A DNA stretch of 64,000 nucleotides from Thioalkalivibrio sp. ALJT (GCF_000381825.1 NZ_KB907126.1:1-64000); one strand, 5' to 3'; shown: positions 1-8,700, counted from the first letter of the stretch. The notes: generated by a model from the letters alone, not told the origin. Numbers and translations: made by a program.

Positions 1-217
1 GCTCAAAACGCCTTCGCCATTTGGAAACCGTTTGCACCGACACCTGGTGCCGGGCCGCGATGTCTCGCCCGGAAAGGCCCTCGGAACTGTCCAGAATCAG
101 CTCCGCGCGTTGCTTTTCGGCCGCTGGCGTTTTGCGGCGCCGCACCCACTGCTGCAACTCGGCACGCTCAGCATCCGACAGGTCCAGCTTGATCGGTTTG
201 CGACCACGTTGAGCCAT
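1..217 (-). CDS. IS630-type transposase, N-terminal part (cut by window edge)
   Basis: The reading frame starts at ATG 217 and runs off the left edge, so only about 72 N-terminal residues are visible. They begin MAQRGRKPIKLDLSDAERAE and continue into a helix-turn-helix (GLSGRDIAARHQVSVQTVSK) followed by WRRRF. This basic start plus HTH_23/29-like domain is typical of the DNA-binding end of IS630/Tc1-mariner transposases. The DDE catalytic part lies outside the window, so intactness cannot be judged. Bases 218-284 are AT-richer than the surroundings and should hold the right end of the insertion sequence, but I could not define its terminal repeat. Family call is good; exact IS is unknown. Confidence 0.7.
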   Translation of the reverse strand, partial: MAQRGRKPIKLDLSDAERAELQQWVRRRKTPAAEKQRAELILDSSEGLSGRDIAARHQVSVQTVSKWRRRFE

Positions 218-284
218 AACGCCCCCTCTCAAATGGAGATCAACCCATGGCCTATATTGTATAACGAACTAATGTTAAAGCACA

Positions 285-588
285 CTAGGGAGACGCTGAT
301 TTAATCGCACGTCCGCGTTGGTGCCCCCTGTTTTCCGAGGCAAGGCACGTCGTGCAGCGGGTAGTGGTTCTACCCGCAAGCGGCGCAACGCAGGATCGGG
401 CCATATGTATTCAGAATCGGGGGGGGCACCAACCCCACAAGCTATTGAAAGCAGAGGCTCAGCCGCTTTTGCATGTGCACGGCGTTGCGGCTCCCTTGTG
501 CAGAATGACTGCACCGCAGTCACCGCGCCTTGTTCGCACGCAAAAGCGACTCGAGCGCGGACGTGCGATTAAAGCAGCGTCTCCCTAG
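285..588. repeat. Palindromic MITE-like element, copy A (296 bp plus 4-bp target duplication)
   Basis: The element occupies 289-584 and is flanked on both sides by CTAG (285-288 and 585-588). The ends are inverted repeats of about 29 bp: the left reads GGAGACGCTGATTTAATCGC and continues to ACGTCCGCG, and the right end is its reverse complement with one or two mismatches. Inside are small hairpins such as GCGGGTAGTGGTTCTACCCGC. No transposase is encoded. A 4-bp YTAR duplication is the signature of IS5-group transposition, so this is most likely a non-autonomous derivative mobilised in trans. The right CTAG overlaps the stop codon of the neighbouring ADP-ribosylglycohydrolase gene. Confidence 0.8.
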
Positions 589-1361
589 CGCACCGAGTCG
601 AAAACACGGATCACCTCCCGCATCACTGCGGGAATGTGCGGCAGGGCGGACTCGATCATCACATGGGGGATCCCGTGCAGGGGTTCCGCCACGCTGCCCG
701 CAATGGCTGCCAGCGTGTCTGCATCCCCGCCCATGGACACGGCATTGCGCAAGGCATCCTCAAAATCCTCGGATTCCAATGCGCAAACGATGGCCGGTGG
801 AACCGTCCCGGGCGCGGTCTCGTTGTACTCGTGAACCGAACGGAACCCATCCACGCTCGGGCTGAGATCGTAGCCGTACGCAGATTCCAGTGCCGCCCGA
901 ATCCCGGCCGCATCCACGCCTTGCCGAGCAAGCCACACGCCATGCGCCGTCGCCAGCGCACCCTTGAGCCCTTCGGGATGATCGTGACTGACCTCGGTGA
1001 CCTTCCGGGCCCACTCAAGGCACTCATCAAGCGAATGTGTCAGCCATGCGACAGGCGACACCCGCATCGCGCCTCCGTTGCCGAAACTTCCATAGGGGGC
1101 CTGAACGGTTGGCGCCGCGAGCCAGCCAAAGAACTTCTTGCCATATCCACCCAGGTGAGGGGCCGGCCGAACCTTCCGGGCCCACTCCCGCATCGTTTCG
1201 GCCGGATCCTTGTCGTGCAACAGGGCGTCGGCTACCGCGACCGTCATGATGCTGTCGTCGGTAACCCCGTTGCGGTCATTGAACAGCGGGAAGTCCTTCG
1301 TGGTGATGCGCCGAAACTCCCAGGGAGCCCCCACCATGTCACCAATAATAGCTCCGAGCAT
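585..1361 (-). CDS. ADP-ribosylglycohydrolase family protein
   Basis: 258 residues, starting MLGAIIGDMVGAPWEF, the usual N-terminus of the family. ATG 1361 has GGAG eight bases upstream; a longer frame back to 1427 lacks this. The metal-binding motifs TDDS (residues 34-37) and GGDADT (around 211) are both present, so two Mg ions could be held for cleaving ADP-ribose from proteins or small molecules. The family includes DraG-like enzymes, but no dinitrogenase or DraT gene is near, so the substrate is unknown. The stop codon TAG at 585-587 lies within the target duplication of mobile element copy A, so the last residue(s) may have been changed by that insertion. Confidence 0.85.
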   Translation of the reverse strand: MLGAIIGDMVGAPWEFRRITTKDFPLFNDRNGVTDDSIMTVAVADALLHDKDPAETMREWARKVRPAPHLGGYGKKFFGWLAAPTVQAPYGSFGNGGAMRVSPVAWLTHSLDECLEWARKVTEVSHDHPEGLKGALATAHGVWLARQGVDAAGIRAALESAYGYDLSPSVDGFRSVHEYNETAPGTVPPAIVCALESEDFEDALRNAVSMGGDADTLAAIAGSVAEPLHGIPHVMIESALPHIPAVMREVIRVFDSVR

Positions 1362-1796
1362 TCGGCCATCTCCTGTCACAAGCCTGGTGCAGCGGGGATA
1401 TCGACTGAGCGGGGCGGGCGAACTCAACCGTGCTGGTCACGCCACAACGCCTCGGGACCGATCACCGACTCCTCGCCGGATCCGCGCCAGCGTCTGATCG
1501 GCCTGGTCGATGCCCTCAAGGTGGCGTTCGGCACCAGCCTCGGCGCGGGCTGGCCCTGCCGCTCATCGACAGACAACCCCGCACCTCGGTCACGGCCATG
1601 AGATGCGCGTTCGCGTTCGCATCCGCCTTGGGCAGGCGGCCCGTCACCCTGGTGCGTTTCATGTTCCACGGCGACGCCCTCAGGTCATGCGGCGTGTTCA
1701 GGGGCAGTGTACGCAAGGAGGCACGCTGTTTGCGCGCGCAAACAGCGTGCCTCCCGGCAGACGCCGGGCATCCAATGGGCACTGCGCAACGCCCCG
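1362..1796. other. 435-bp gap without a convincing gene
   Basis: The gap lies between the ADP-ribosylglycohydrolase start and the HipA-like stop. Several short overlapping frames exist on both strands but none has a good ribosome site plus recognisable protein. The one clear structure is the 38-bp perfect palindrome at 1717-1754, annotated separately. The region may carry the promoter of the glycohydrolase gene and decayed gene remnants. Confidence 0.5.
1717..1754. repeat. Perfect 38-bp palindrome
   Basis: Positions 1717-1735 (beginning GGAGGCACGCTGTTTGCG) are followed without a spacer by their exact reverse complement. It lies 43 bases past the stop of the HipA-like gene and could act as its transcription terminator, although there is no T-run on either side. 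A no-loop palindrome of this length can also extrude as a cruciform or be a binding site for a dimeric protein. No second copy was seen in the window. Confidence 0.8.
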
Positions 1797-3191
1797 TCAG
1801 GGCGCAACGAGTGCCATGCGCCTTTGCAGCTCGACGGCGTTTTCGGATGCAATTCTGCGAAACGCGGCACTGATGCGGGTGTCATCCGCCACGGTTTGCC
1901 AGTACCCGATCGCGGCGTGACAAGTGGTGACCCACACGCCATGCTCACGAGGCAATGGCAGGGCAGGCTCAAACGTTACCCGCGGCAGCTCACCACCCGG
2001 GAACGGCGCGTACGCCATCGGGAGCATGTCGTAGATCGGGCACAGGACAAGCCGGCCGCCCTCCGGTCGAAAGGCGAGGTTGCCCAGGTGCATGTCGCTA
2101 TTGGCGATCAGTCGGCCGAACCAGGTGATGTGACGGATGGCTGCAACGACCTCCGGCGCCAGCAGACGCTTGTCGGCGAGCCCCTTGGCGAGGGTGTCCC
2201 ATGCCGAAGGCGCGTGGCCGAGCAAGGCCGCGTTCACGGTCTCCAGCGTCACCACCGGGCTGCGGCCGAACAGTCCGTGGCGATCGAAGCGCTCGATCTC
2301 CAGAAACGTGCGGCCCTGTTGCCGGAGGATCCGGCTGGGCGGACTCTGCACACCGGGCAGTCCCGCGACCGCCTCCAGTGCCAGATGCTCCGCGACCAGC
2401 AGATCGGACCAGCGCTGCACGGTCGCGGACTCGTCCGCACCCGAAAACTTCACGATGACGTGGGGACTACGACTGTCCTGCAGATCCCGAAGGGCGGTGA
2501 ACTTCGGGAACTCACCCGCGGCACTGGAGCCCGCAAGACCCAGCGAGATGGCCTCCTCCGCCGCCTTCACATACATCCCTTCGATTTCATCCGCCCCGAG
2601 AATCGGAGGGGGATCCAGGCGGGCCTTCTGCCAGCCCTTGAATGCGGCATCACCAACGACCAGGTTGCCCGGGAGATCGGACCCCACACGACTCAGAACC
2701 CAGAGGATATCGTCGTCACTCCAGGCATCCGGATTGGGTGACACCGCGAGGGTGTCTTGCAAGCGATGCGCCAGCTGGCGCCCGAGGTAGCCCTGGGGGC
2801 GCATATCGTACAAAGGGTATGGCAGACCGGCCCACCATCCTTCGGGATTCTCGTCGTCATCCTCCAAAGGCCAATCCGAGCCACCGAAGTCGGCATGGCA
2901 GCCCTGCGGCTGGATGGGCGACAGCTCCGTGAGCTCGTGCGGCTGGCCGGCTTCATCAATCACACGGATGGGGATGGGCGCGAAGTCGCCTCGCAGCGCT
3001 CTGCGCAGAGCGTAGCGAGTGCGCCGGGCCTGCCCGGCCGCAAGCACGGGCTCGGACGTCTCCTGCAGCAGTCGGTGAAGGGTGGGGACCGACAGCTCGA
3101 GCTCGCGGGCAAGATCGGCTGCACGTGCCGGGGCGAGTCTGGCAAGCGCCAAGCCAAGCCGCTGATGCGCTGCCTCTCGCTTGCTCCTCAT
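1797..3191 (-). CDS. yjjJ: HipA-family serine/threonine kinase, YjjJ (HipH)-like orphan toxin
   Basis: 464 residues. The first 70 or so residues form a winged-helix-like segment (LARELELSVPTLHRLLQE), followed by the HipA kinase fold. The catalytic loop is SDMHLGN (Asp about 366) with a downstream YDML in the place of the metal-binding DFG-type aspartate; KFSGADES is the likely nucleotide-binding lysine region. This architecture and length match E. coli YjjJ, a HipA-like toxin without its own adjacent antitoxin. No HipB-like gene is adjacent here either, so a distant HipB or the fused N-terminal domain may control it. The start ATG 3191 is followed by a basic N-terminus; an AT-rich promoter-like stretch lies upstream at about 3200-3260. 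Confidence 0.85.
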   Translation of the reverse strand: MRSKREAAHQRLGLALARLAPARAADLARELELSVPTLHRLLQETSEPVLAAGQARRTRYALRRALRGDFAPIPIRVIDEAGQPHELTELSPIQPQGCHADFGGSDWPLEDDDENPEGWWAGLPYPLYDMRPQGYLGRQLAHRLQDTLAVSPNPDAWSDDDILWVLSRVGSDLPGNLVVGDAAFKGWQKARLDPPPILGADEIEGMYVKAAEEAISLGLAGSSAAGEFPKFTALRDLQDSRSPHVIVKFSGADESATVQRWSDLLVAEHLALEAVAGLPGVQSPPSRILRQQGRTFLEIERFDRHGLFGRSPVVTLETVNAALLGHAPSAWDTLAKGLADKRLLAPEVVAAIRHITWFGRLIANSDMHLGNLAFRPEGGRLVLCPIYDMLPMAYAPFPGGELPRVTFEPALPLPREHGVWVTTCHAAIGYWQTVADDTRISAAFRRIASENAVELQRRMALVAP

Positions 3192-3310
3192 CCGAACCTG
3201 CCTATTGAAATGATTATTGAGAAGATACTACCTGATTAAGGATCTGATATATAACCCTTCGATTTCTCTCCCAAGCATTTAGTGAAACGATCCTATGGAC
3301 GAACCGGGTT

Positions 3311-3424
3311 CTATCCCTTTTCGGTGGCCCGGCCCACAAAGGCCTCGAACGCCCTTCGACACTCCGCGGGCTCCTCACGCAATCCCATTGCTACAACCAC
3401 CGACTGTACGTCACCCGTCGCCAT
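3311..3424 (-). pseudogene. Possible small gene or 3' gene remnant beside mobile element copy B
   Basis: On the minus strand a coding-like frame ends in TAG at 3311-3313 and reads MATGDVQSVVVAMGLREEPA then CRRAFEAFVGRATEKG. The frame is open upstream to about 3470, where mobile element copy B begins. If the element is removed with one copy of its TTAG duplication, this frame meets a TAA stop directly upstream, so it does not rejoin a longer gene cleanly. It could be a 37-residue peptide from ATG 3424, which has no clear ribosome site, or a decayed tail. I do not recognise the protein. Confidence 0.3.
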
Positions 3425-3472
3425 CACCCTGAATCGAACAGCCGTCGGCCCCACCACACTGGCTGAGGAAGC

Positions 3473-3823
3473 TTAGGGAGACGCTGATTCAATCGCAGCT
3501 CCGCGTTGGCGCCCCCCAGTTTTTTGAAGACAAACGTTCCGAGACAAGGCGCGTCGTGCAGCGGGTAGTGGTTCTACCCGCCCGTTTCTGATGGATTCGG
3601 GGCGCAACGCAGGCTCGGGCCAAATTCATTCAGAATCGGGGGGGCACCAACCCGACAAGCCATTGAAAGCCGGAGCTCGGCCGCCCGTTGTTGATCAAAA
3701 ACGGGCGCGCGCACAGCGTTGCGGTTCACCTGTAGCAGAGTGACTGCACGGCCGTCACCGCGCATCAAACGCACGCAAAAGCGACTCGAGCGCGGACGCG
3801 CGATTCACTCAGCGTCTCCTTAG
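3473..3823. repeat. Palindromic MITE-like element, copy B (343 bp plus TTAG duplication)
   Basis: The element spans 3477-3819 and is bounded by TTAG at 3473-3476 and 3820-3823. Its left end GGAGACGCTGATTCAATCGC and right end GAATCGCGCGTCCGCG-type sequence (read on the other strand) match copy A. Internal blocks shared with copies A, C and D include GCAGCGGGTAGTGGTTCTAC, a CCCGTTGTTGATC...GGG-type hairpin, and CGCAAAAGCGACTCGAGCGC near the right end. It is about 47 bp longer than copy A because of extra internal sequence. The duplicated TTAG fits the IS5-group YTAR target rule. Copies A and B lie in the same orientation. Confidence 0.8.
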
Positions 3824-4021
3824 CCTCGATATCCGGCGCATGCAGCTTCCGGGCGATACGTGTCGACCATCGGCCGACAACCCGGCAGGGCCGGCAGCGC
3901 AATCCCCATCGGAGCAACCTCGCGGCGAGGCGCCTTCTTCCCCCCGGACTGACGCTCAATTAGACTGTTTCCAGCATTGCCAGGCCCCACCCCTGAGCCC
4001 GGGTTACAAGGATACCTGCCG

Positions 4022-5338
4022 GTGTCAGATCACAACGCACCCTCAGCAGAAGACCGCCGCTTCTGGCTTCAGGCCATCATCGACAGCAGCAATGTCGGCA
4101 CCTGGGAGTGGAACGTGCAGACTGGCGAGGTCCGCCTGAACGAACGCTGGGCGGGCATGCTGGGCTATTGCCTGGAGGATCTGCAGCCGGTCTCGATCGA
4201 CACCTGGCGGGCGCTCGCGCACCCGGAGGATCTGCTCCGCTGCGAGGCCGCGCTTGAGGCGCACTTCCAGGGCGATACGGAGTTCTACCACTGCGATGCG
4301 CGCATGCGACACCGCGACGGCTCATGGATCTGGATTCGCGGAAACGGCCGTGTCGTCACGCGCACTCAAGATGGCCTGGCGGAATGGATCGCGGGGTCGC
4401 ACAACGAGATCACCGACATCCGCAAAACCCGGGCGGATCTTGCGAACGCACTGGTTGAATCGCAGGCGCTCGCGCGGCAACTGGATCTGGTACAGAGCAT
4501 TGGCCGGCTCGGGTACTGGAGAGGGAGCCTGGTCACCGGCGAGCTGTACTGGTCGGATGTAATCTACGAAATCTTCGGCGTCGACAAGGCCACCTTCACG
4601 CCCAGCGTGGAGGCCTTCAAGGCCGCGGTCCACCCGGATGATCTGCCGGCCGTCGAGGCCAGCGAACGCCGCGCCAGCGAGACCGGCCTGCACGATGTGG
4701 TGCACCGGATCATCCGACCGGGCGGCGAGATCCGCTGGGTACACGAACTGGCCGACATGCATCCGCGGGGCGATCAGCGCACCTTGCTCGGGACCGTCCG
4801 CGATATCACCGAGCAAAAGGAGCTGGAGCTTCGCCTGCGCCGCCTCTCCAACACCGATGCGCTCACCGGCCTGTACAGCCGCCGCTACTTCATGGAGCAA
4901 CTGGAAAAGGCCTTTGCGGAGTTCCATGCAGCCGGAACGCCGACCAGCGTGGTCATGCTGGACTTTGACCACTTCAAGTCCATCAACGACCGCTACGGCC
5001 ACGCCGCCGGCGACCTGGTGCTCCAGCTCGGGACGCGCTGCATCACCGAACACATCCGGACCAGTGACGTCCCGGCGCGTCTGGGCGGGGAGGAGTTCGC
5101 CGTACTCCTGCCCGAAGCCGATCAGGTCGTCGCCGCCCGCCTGGCCCTGGACATCACCACCGCCATTGCCGACCTCGATCTGAGCGCAACCGGGGCTCGC
5201 CTGAGCACCAGCATCACCTGCGGTGTCGCCACGCTCCGGCCGGATGACGACAGCATTAACGATATTATGAAACGCGCGGATCGCGCCCTTTACCGAGGCA
5301 AGGCCGCCGGCCGCAACCAGGTCATCAGCGCCGCCTGA
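4022..5338 (+). CDS. PAS-PAS-GGDEF diguanylate cyclase
   Basis: 438 residues from GTG 4022, which has AAGGA upstream; an in-frame TTG at 3977 is less likely. There are two PAS/PAC modules (about residues 15-145 and 165-280), the first with GTWEWN and RDGSWIWIRGNG, the second with GYWRG and DITEQKELE, then a GGDEF domain. The active-site motif is GGEEF (355-359), and RTSD sits five residues before it, which forms an inhibitory c-di-GMP site. The protein should therefore make c-di-GMP in response to signals sensed by its PAS domains, with product feedback. No membrane segment is seen, so it is cytosolic. A YcgR-type c-di-GMP receptor occurs later in the window. Confidence 0.9.
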   Translation: MSDHNAPSAEDRRFWLQAIIDSSNVGTWEWNVQTGEVRLNERWAGMLGYCLEDLQPVSIDTWRALAHPEDLLRCEAALEAHFQGDTEFYHCDARMRHRDGSWIWIRGNGRVVTRTQDGLAEWIAGSHNEITDIRKTRADLANALVESQALARQLDLVQSIGRLGYWRGSLVTGELYWSDVIYEIFGVDKATFTPSVEAFKAAVHPDDLPAVEASERRASETGLHDVVHRIIRPGGEIRWVHELADMHPRGDQRTLLGTVRDITEQKELELRLRRLSNTDALTGLYSRRYFMEQLEKAFAEFHAAGTPTSVVMLDFDHFKSINDRYGHAAGDLVLQLGTRCITEHIRTSDVPARLGGEEFAVLLPEADQVVAARLALDITTAIADLDLSATGARLSTSITCGVATLRPDDDSINDIMKRADRALYRGKAAGRNQVISAA

Positions 5339-5468
5339 GGCCGGCGCAACCATGCACCGGCCCGGGCACTCACTCCGGGCCGCTCACCCCACGCCGGGCA
5401 GCGGCTCTTGCCTGCACACAGGTCGGGGTCTAGCGTCTTGCCTTCATCGAGTGATTTCGGATTCTCCT

Positions 5469-5789
5469 ATGCGTCAGTTCTCCCCCGTCGAGCTTCGCGA
5501 CTACCTGCAGCAAACCGATACCCCGCCGTTACTGCTGGACGTACGCGAGCCATGGGAGTTCCAGCGCTGCCATATCGAAGGTTCACGACTCTTGCCGATG
5601 GGCCAGATCCCGAGCGCGACCGGCGAACTCGATCCGGGCATCGAGACCGTCGTGATCTGCCACCATGGCGTGCGCAGTCGGCAGGTTGCCTGGTTCCTGG
5701 AGCGCACCGGATTCACCAACGTGATCAACCTGACCGGCGGCATCGATGCCTGGGCGCGAGACGTAGACCCCGCCATGCCCACCTACTGA
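5469..5789 (+). CDS. Single-domain rhodanese (GlpE/PspE-like sulfurtransferase)
   Basis: 106 residues from ATG 5469. The fold is a single rhodanese domain: LLLDVREPWEFQRCHIEGS near the N-terminus, the active-site loop CHHGVRS with the persulfide cysteine, and TGGIDAWARDVDP at the C-terminus. It should transfer sulfane sulfur from thiosulfate or a persulfide carrier to cyanide or a thiol acceptor in the cytoplasm. The next gene, a glycosyltransferase, follows after nine bases and is probably co-transcribed, although no functional link is obvious. A longer in-frame start at 5352 has no family support. Confidence 0.88.
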   Translation: MRQFSPVELRDYLQQTDTPPLLLDVREPWEFQRCHIEGSRLLPMGQIPSATGELDPGIETVVICHHGVRSRQVAWFLERTGFTNVINLTGGIDAWARDVDPAMPTY

Positions 5790-5798
5790 CGAACACCC

Positions 5799-6539
5799 GT
5801 GCCCCGTACCGACCGTCCCCGGCTCTCGATCATCGTGCCGGCCTGGAACGAGGCTCGCCTGCTGCCGCGAACGCTGGACAACCTGCACGCGGTCGCCCAG
5901 GCCACCGCCATCGGGTACGAACTGATCGTCGTCGACAATGCCTCGACCGATGCCACCGCGCGCATCGCCGGCGAACATGACGCCCGCGTGGTGACGGAGA
6001 TGGAACGCCAGATCAGCCGTGCCCGCAATACCGGCGCCCGCGCAGCCAGCGGCGAATGGCTGCTGTTCGTGGATGCCGACACCTGGCCCGACCGCGAGCT
6101 GCTGCAGGCGACTGTCGCGGCCCTGGCCGGTGGCGAGGTCTGCGGCGGAGGCACTATGGTCGCGTTCGACAATCTGCGTCACCCGGTCTATCGCGCCGGC
6201 GCACGGTCCTGGAACGCCCTGGCCCGGGCTCTCCGGCTCGGGGCTGGCTGTTACCTGTTCTGCACCCGCCGGGCCTTCGCGGCGACCGGCGGCTTCAGCG
6301 AGCGCGTGTACGCCGGCGAGGAAGTCTGGCTGTCGCGCGCCCTGCGCCGCTGGGGCCGGCACCACGGCCAGCGCTTCGTGATCCTGGATGTGCCGGTGTG
6401 CACCTCCGGGCGCAAGGCCGAATGGTTCGGCCCGTTCCGCCAGGCGGGGCTACTCGTTCAGGTCCTGCTAATGCCATGGACCCTGCGCTCACGACGCGGT
6501 TCCTGGTTCTGGTACACCCGCCCCGACAAGCCGGAGTAG
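5799..6539 (+). CDS. Family 2 glycosyltransferase
   Basis: 246 residues from GTG 5799, nine bases after the rhodanese stop. The N-terminal GT-A core shows LSIIVPAWNEARLL, ELIVVDNASTDATARIA and the metal-binding DxD as FVDADTWP (about residues 91-93). A GGFSERVYAGEEVWLSRALR segment matches the acceptor-side ED-type motif. The C-terminal region (LLVQVLLMPW) is hydrophobic and may contact the membrane. Substrate unknown; such short GT2 proteins often act on glycolipids or polyprenyl carriers. Family call is firm, acceptor is not. Confidence 0.85.
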   Translation: MPRTDRPRLSIIVPAWNEARLLPRTLDNLHAVAQATAIGYELIVVDNASTDATARIAGEHDARVVTEMERQISRARNTGARAASGEWLLFVDADTWPDRELLQATVAALAGGEVCGGGTMVAFDNLRHPVYRAGARSWNALARALRLGAGCYLFCTRRAFAATGGFSERVYAGEEVWLSRALRRWGRHHGQRFVILDVPVCTSGRKAEWFGPFRQAGLLVQVLLMPWTLRSRRGSWFWYTRPDKPE

Positions 6540-6652
6540 AGAATACGATCCGCGCACACACGCGCAGGCCGGACGGCGTGCCGCCCGCCGCCCGGCTTCG
6601 GTATACTGCGCGGTCTTTCGTTACGCGCCCTTTATCAGGACCGACCACCGCC

Positions 6653-7858
6653 ATGAACCCCCGCCTCGACCGGCTGCAGCCTTATCCGTTCGAACGCCTG
6701 CGCGCGCTGTTCGCGGATCTCGATCAGCCGCAAGGACTGGAACCCATCGCCCTGTCCATCGGCGAGCCGCGTCACTCCCTGCCGGGGTTTGTGGAGCCGG
6801 TGCTGCGTACCTCTATCCAGGGTTACAACCACTACCCGAGCACCCGGGGCGAACCCGCGCTGCGCGAGGCCATCGCCACCTGGCTGCAGCGCCGCTTTCG
6901 CCTGGATGCGCTGGATGCAGGGCGGGAGGTTCTGCCCGTCAGCGGCACCCGCGAGGCCCTGTTTGCCGTCGCCCAGGCGGTGGTCTCCGATACCCCCGGC
7001 GCGCGCGTGCTGATGCCCAACCCGTTCTACCAGATTTACGAGGGGGCGGCCCTGCTCGCCGGAGCCGAACCCTTGTTTTACGATCTCGCGCCGGAAAACG
7101 GCTACCTGCCGGATTTCTCGACCATCGAGGCCGCCACCTGGGATGCCGTGCAACTGGTCTACATCTGCAACCCCGGCAATCCGGCAGGGGCCTGCATGTC
7201 CGAGACGGCCATGCAGGAACTCATTCGTCTCGCCGACCGGCACAACTTCATTATCGCGGCCGACGAGTGCTACTCCGAGATCTATCACCCCAACGCCGCG
7301 CCGCCGGCCGGGCTGCTGGGGGCCGCGGCGCGAATGGGCAACACCGCCTTCGAACGCTGCGTCGTGTTTCACAGCCTGTCCAAGCGCTCCAACCTGCCGG
7401 GCCTGCGCTCCGGATTCGTCGCCGGCGATGGCGCGCTACTGGACCGCTTTGCGCTCTACCGCACCTATCACGGCTGCACCCTGCCCCCGCCCAGCCAGGC
7501 CGTCAGCCAGGCGGCCTGGGCCGACGAAAGCCACGTCGAGCACAACCGCGCCCTGTACGCAGAGAAGTTCGCGGCGGTTGTGCCCCGCCTCGAGGGCGTG
7601 GTGGACGTCAGCATGCCCGCCGCCGGCTTCTATCTCTGGCCACGGGTGCCGGATGGCGACGACGAGGCCTTCGCCCGCCGCCTGTATGCCGAGGCCGGGG
7701 TCACCGTGCTGCCCGGGCGTTATCTGTCGCGCACCGATCCGGCCAGCGGACACAACCCCGGCGCCGGTCATGTACGCATGGCCCTGGTGGCCGAACCTGC
7801 CGCCTGTATCGAGGCCGCCGAACGCATCGCCGGCCTGTATGAAACCACTACTAATTAA
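6653..7858 (+). CDS. dapC: Succinyldiaminopimelate transaminase
   Basis: 401 residues from ATG 6653. It is a class I/II PLP aminotransferase: substrate and phosphate loops GYNHYPSTRGEPALREAI, CNPGNPAGA, ADECYSEIY and the PLP lysine in SLSKRSNLPGLRSG. It converts N-succinyl-2-amino-6-ketopimelate to N-succinyl-L,L-diaminopimelate in the succinylase branch of lysine and peptidoglycan synthesis. dapD, which makes the preceding intermediate, starts 20 bases downstream, which settles the choice among aminotransferases. The frame is open far upstream through the glycosyltransferase gene, but the family start and local spacing support 6653. Confidence 0.93.
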   Translation: MNPRLDRLQPYPFERLRALFADLDQPQGLEPIALSIGEPRHSLPGFVEPVLRTSIQGYNHYPSTRGEPALREAIATWLQRRFRLDALDAGREVLPVSGTREALFAVAQAVVSDTPGARVLMPNPFYQIYEGAALLAGAEPLFYDLAPENGYLPDFSTIEAATWDAVQLVYICNPGNPAGACMSETAMQELIRLADRHNFIIAADECYSEIYHPNAAPPAGLLGAAARMGNTAFERCVVFHSLSKRSNLPGLRSGFVAGDGALLDRFALYRTYHGCTLPPPSQAVSQAAWADESHVEHNRALYAEKFAAVVPRLEGVVDVSMPAAGFYLWPRVPDGDDEAFARRLYAEAGVTVLPGRYLSRTDPASGHNPGAGHVRMALVAEPAACIEAAERIAGLYETTTN

Positions 7859-7878
7859 TGCCTTAAAAGGGATTCCTG

Positions 7879-8700
7879 ATGTCCGATATCCAGAACACGA
7901 TCGAAACCGCCTTTGAACACCGCGCCGAGATCAACCCGCGCAACGTGGAGACCAGCGTACGTGACGCCGTGAACGAGGCCATGGCCATGCTCGACAGCGG
8001 CCAGGCCCGCGTCGCCGAGAAGAAGGACGGCGACTGGGTGGTCAATGAATGGCTGAAGAAGGCCGTGCTGCTGTCGTTCCGCATCGCCGAGAACGAGTTC
8101 ATCAAGGGCGGCTTCACCAACTACTACGACAAGGTCCCGTCCAAGTATGCCGACACCTCCAGCCGCGACTTCCGCGAAGGCGGCGTGCGCGTGGTGCCGC
8201 CAGCCACCGCGCGCCGCGGCAGCTACATCGCCCCCAACGTGGTGCTGATGCCCTCCTACGTGAACATCGGCGCCTATGTGGACGAGGGCACCATGGTCGA
8301 CACCTGGGCCACCGTCGGTTCCTGCGCCCAGATCGGCAAGAACGTGCATCTGTCCGGCGGCGTCGGCATCGGCGGCGTGCTGGAGCCGCTGCAGGCCGCC
8401 CCGACCATCATCGAGGACAACTGCTTTATCGGCGCACGCTCCGAGGTGGTCGAGGGCGTGATCGTCGAGGAAGGCGCGGTGATCTCCATGGGCGTGTACC
8501 TTGGCCAGTCCACCCGCATCTACGACCGCGAGAACGACGAGATCCTGTACGGTCGCGTGCCGGCCGGCGCGGTGGTGGTGCCAGGCAACCTGCCGTCGAA
8601 GGACGGCAAGTACTCGCTGTACTGCGCGGTGATCGTGAAGCGCGTGGACGAGAAGACCAAGGCCAAGGTCGGCCTGAACGCCCTGCTGCGCGATGTCTGA
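7879..8700 (+). CDS. dapD: 2,3,4,5-tetrahydropyridine-2,6-dicarboxylate N-succinyltransferase
   Basis: 273 residues, the normal length. The C-terminal half shows the hexapeptide left-handed beta-helix ([57 protein letters not shown]). It transfers succinyl from succinyl-CoA to tetrahydrodipicolinate. It lies between dapC and an ArsC-like gene and overlaps the latter by eight bases, so the three are probably translated from one mRNA. The start ATG 7879 fits family alignments ([13 protein letters not shown]). Confidence 0.96.
   Translation: MSDIQNTIETAFEHRAEINPRNVETSVRDAVNEAMAMLDSGQARVAEKKDGDWVVNEWLKKAVLLSFRIAENEFIKGGFTNYYDKVPSKYADTSSRDFREGGVRVVPPATARRGSYIAPNVVLMPSYVNIGAYVDEGTMVDTWATVGSCAQIGKNVHLSGGVGIGGVLEPLQAAPTIIEDNCFIGARSEVVEGVIVEEGAVISMGVYLGQSTRIYDRENDEILYGRVPAGAVVVPGNLPSKDGKYSLYCAVIVKRVDEKTKAKVGLNALLRDV

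Noticed and set aside
275-523. Open frames inside the palindromic elements (also 3574-3774, 16375-16713 and 56842 onward) that share strings such as VRAPVFDQQRAAE and RVEPLPAARRAL
   Set aside because: The shared peptide strings only reflect repeated DNA. Frames differ between copies, lack ribosome sites and do not resemble a transposase, so they are not called as genes.
1424-1782. Minus-strand frames of 81 and 88 codons between the glycohydrolase and HipA-like genes
   Set aside because: No recognisable protein, no clear ribosome site and overlapping alternatives; treated as non-coding.
6056-6652. Upstream extension of dapC by 199 codons
   Set aside because: This part overlaps the glycosyltransferase in another frame and is Arg/Pro-rich; the family start at 6653 is clear.
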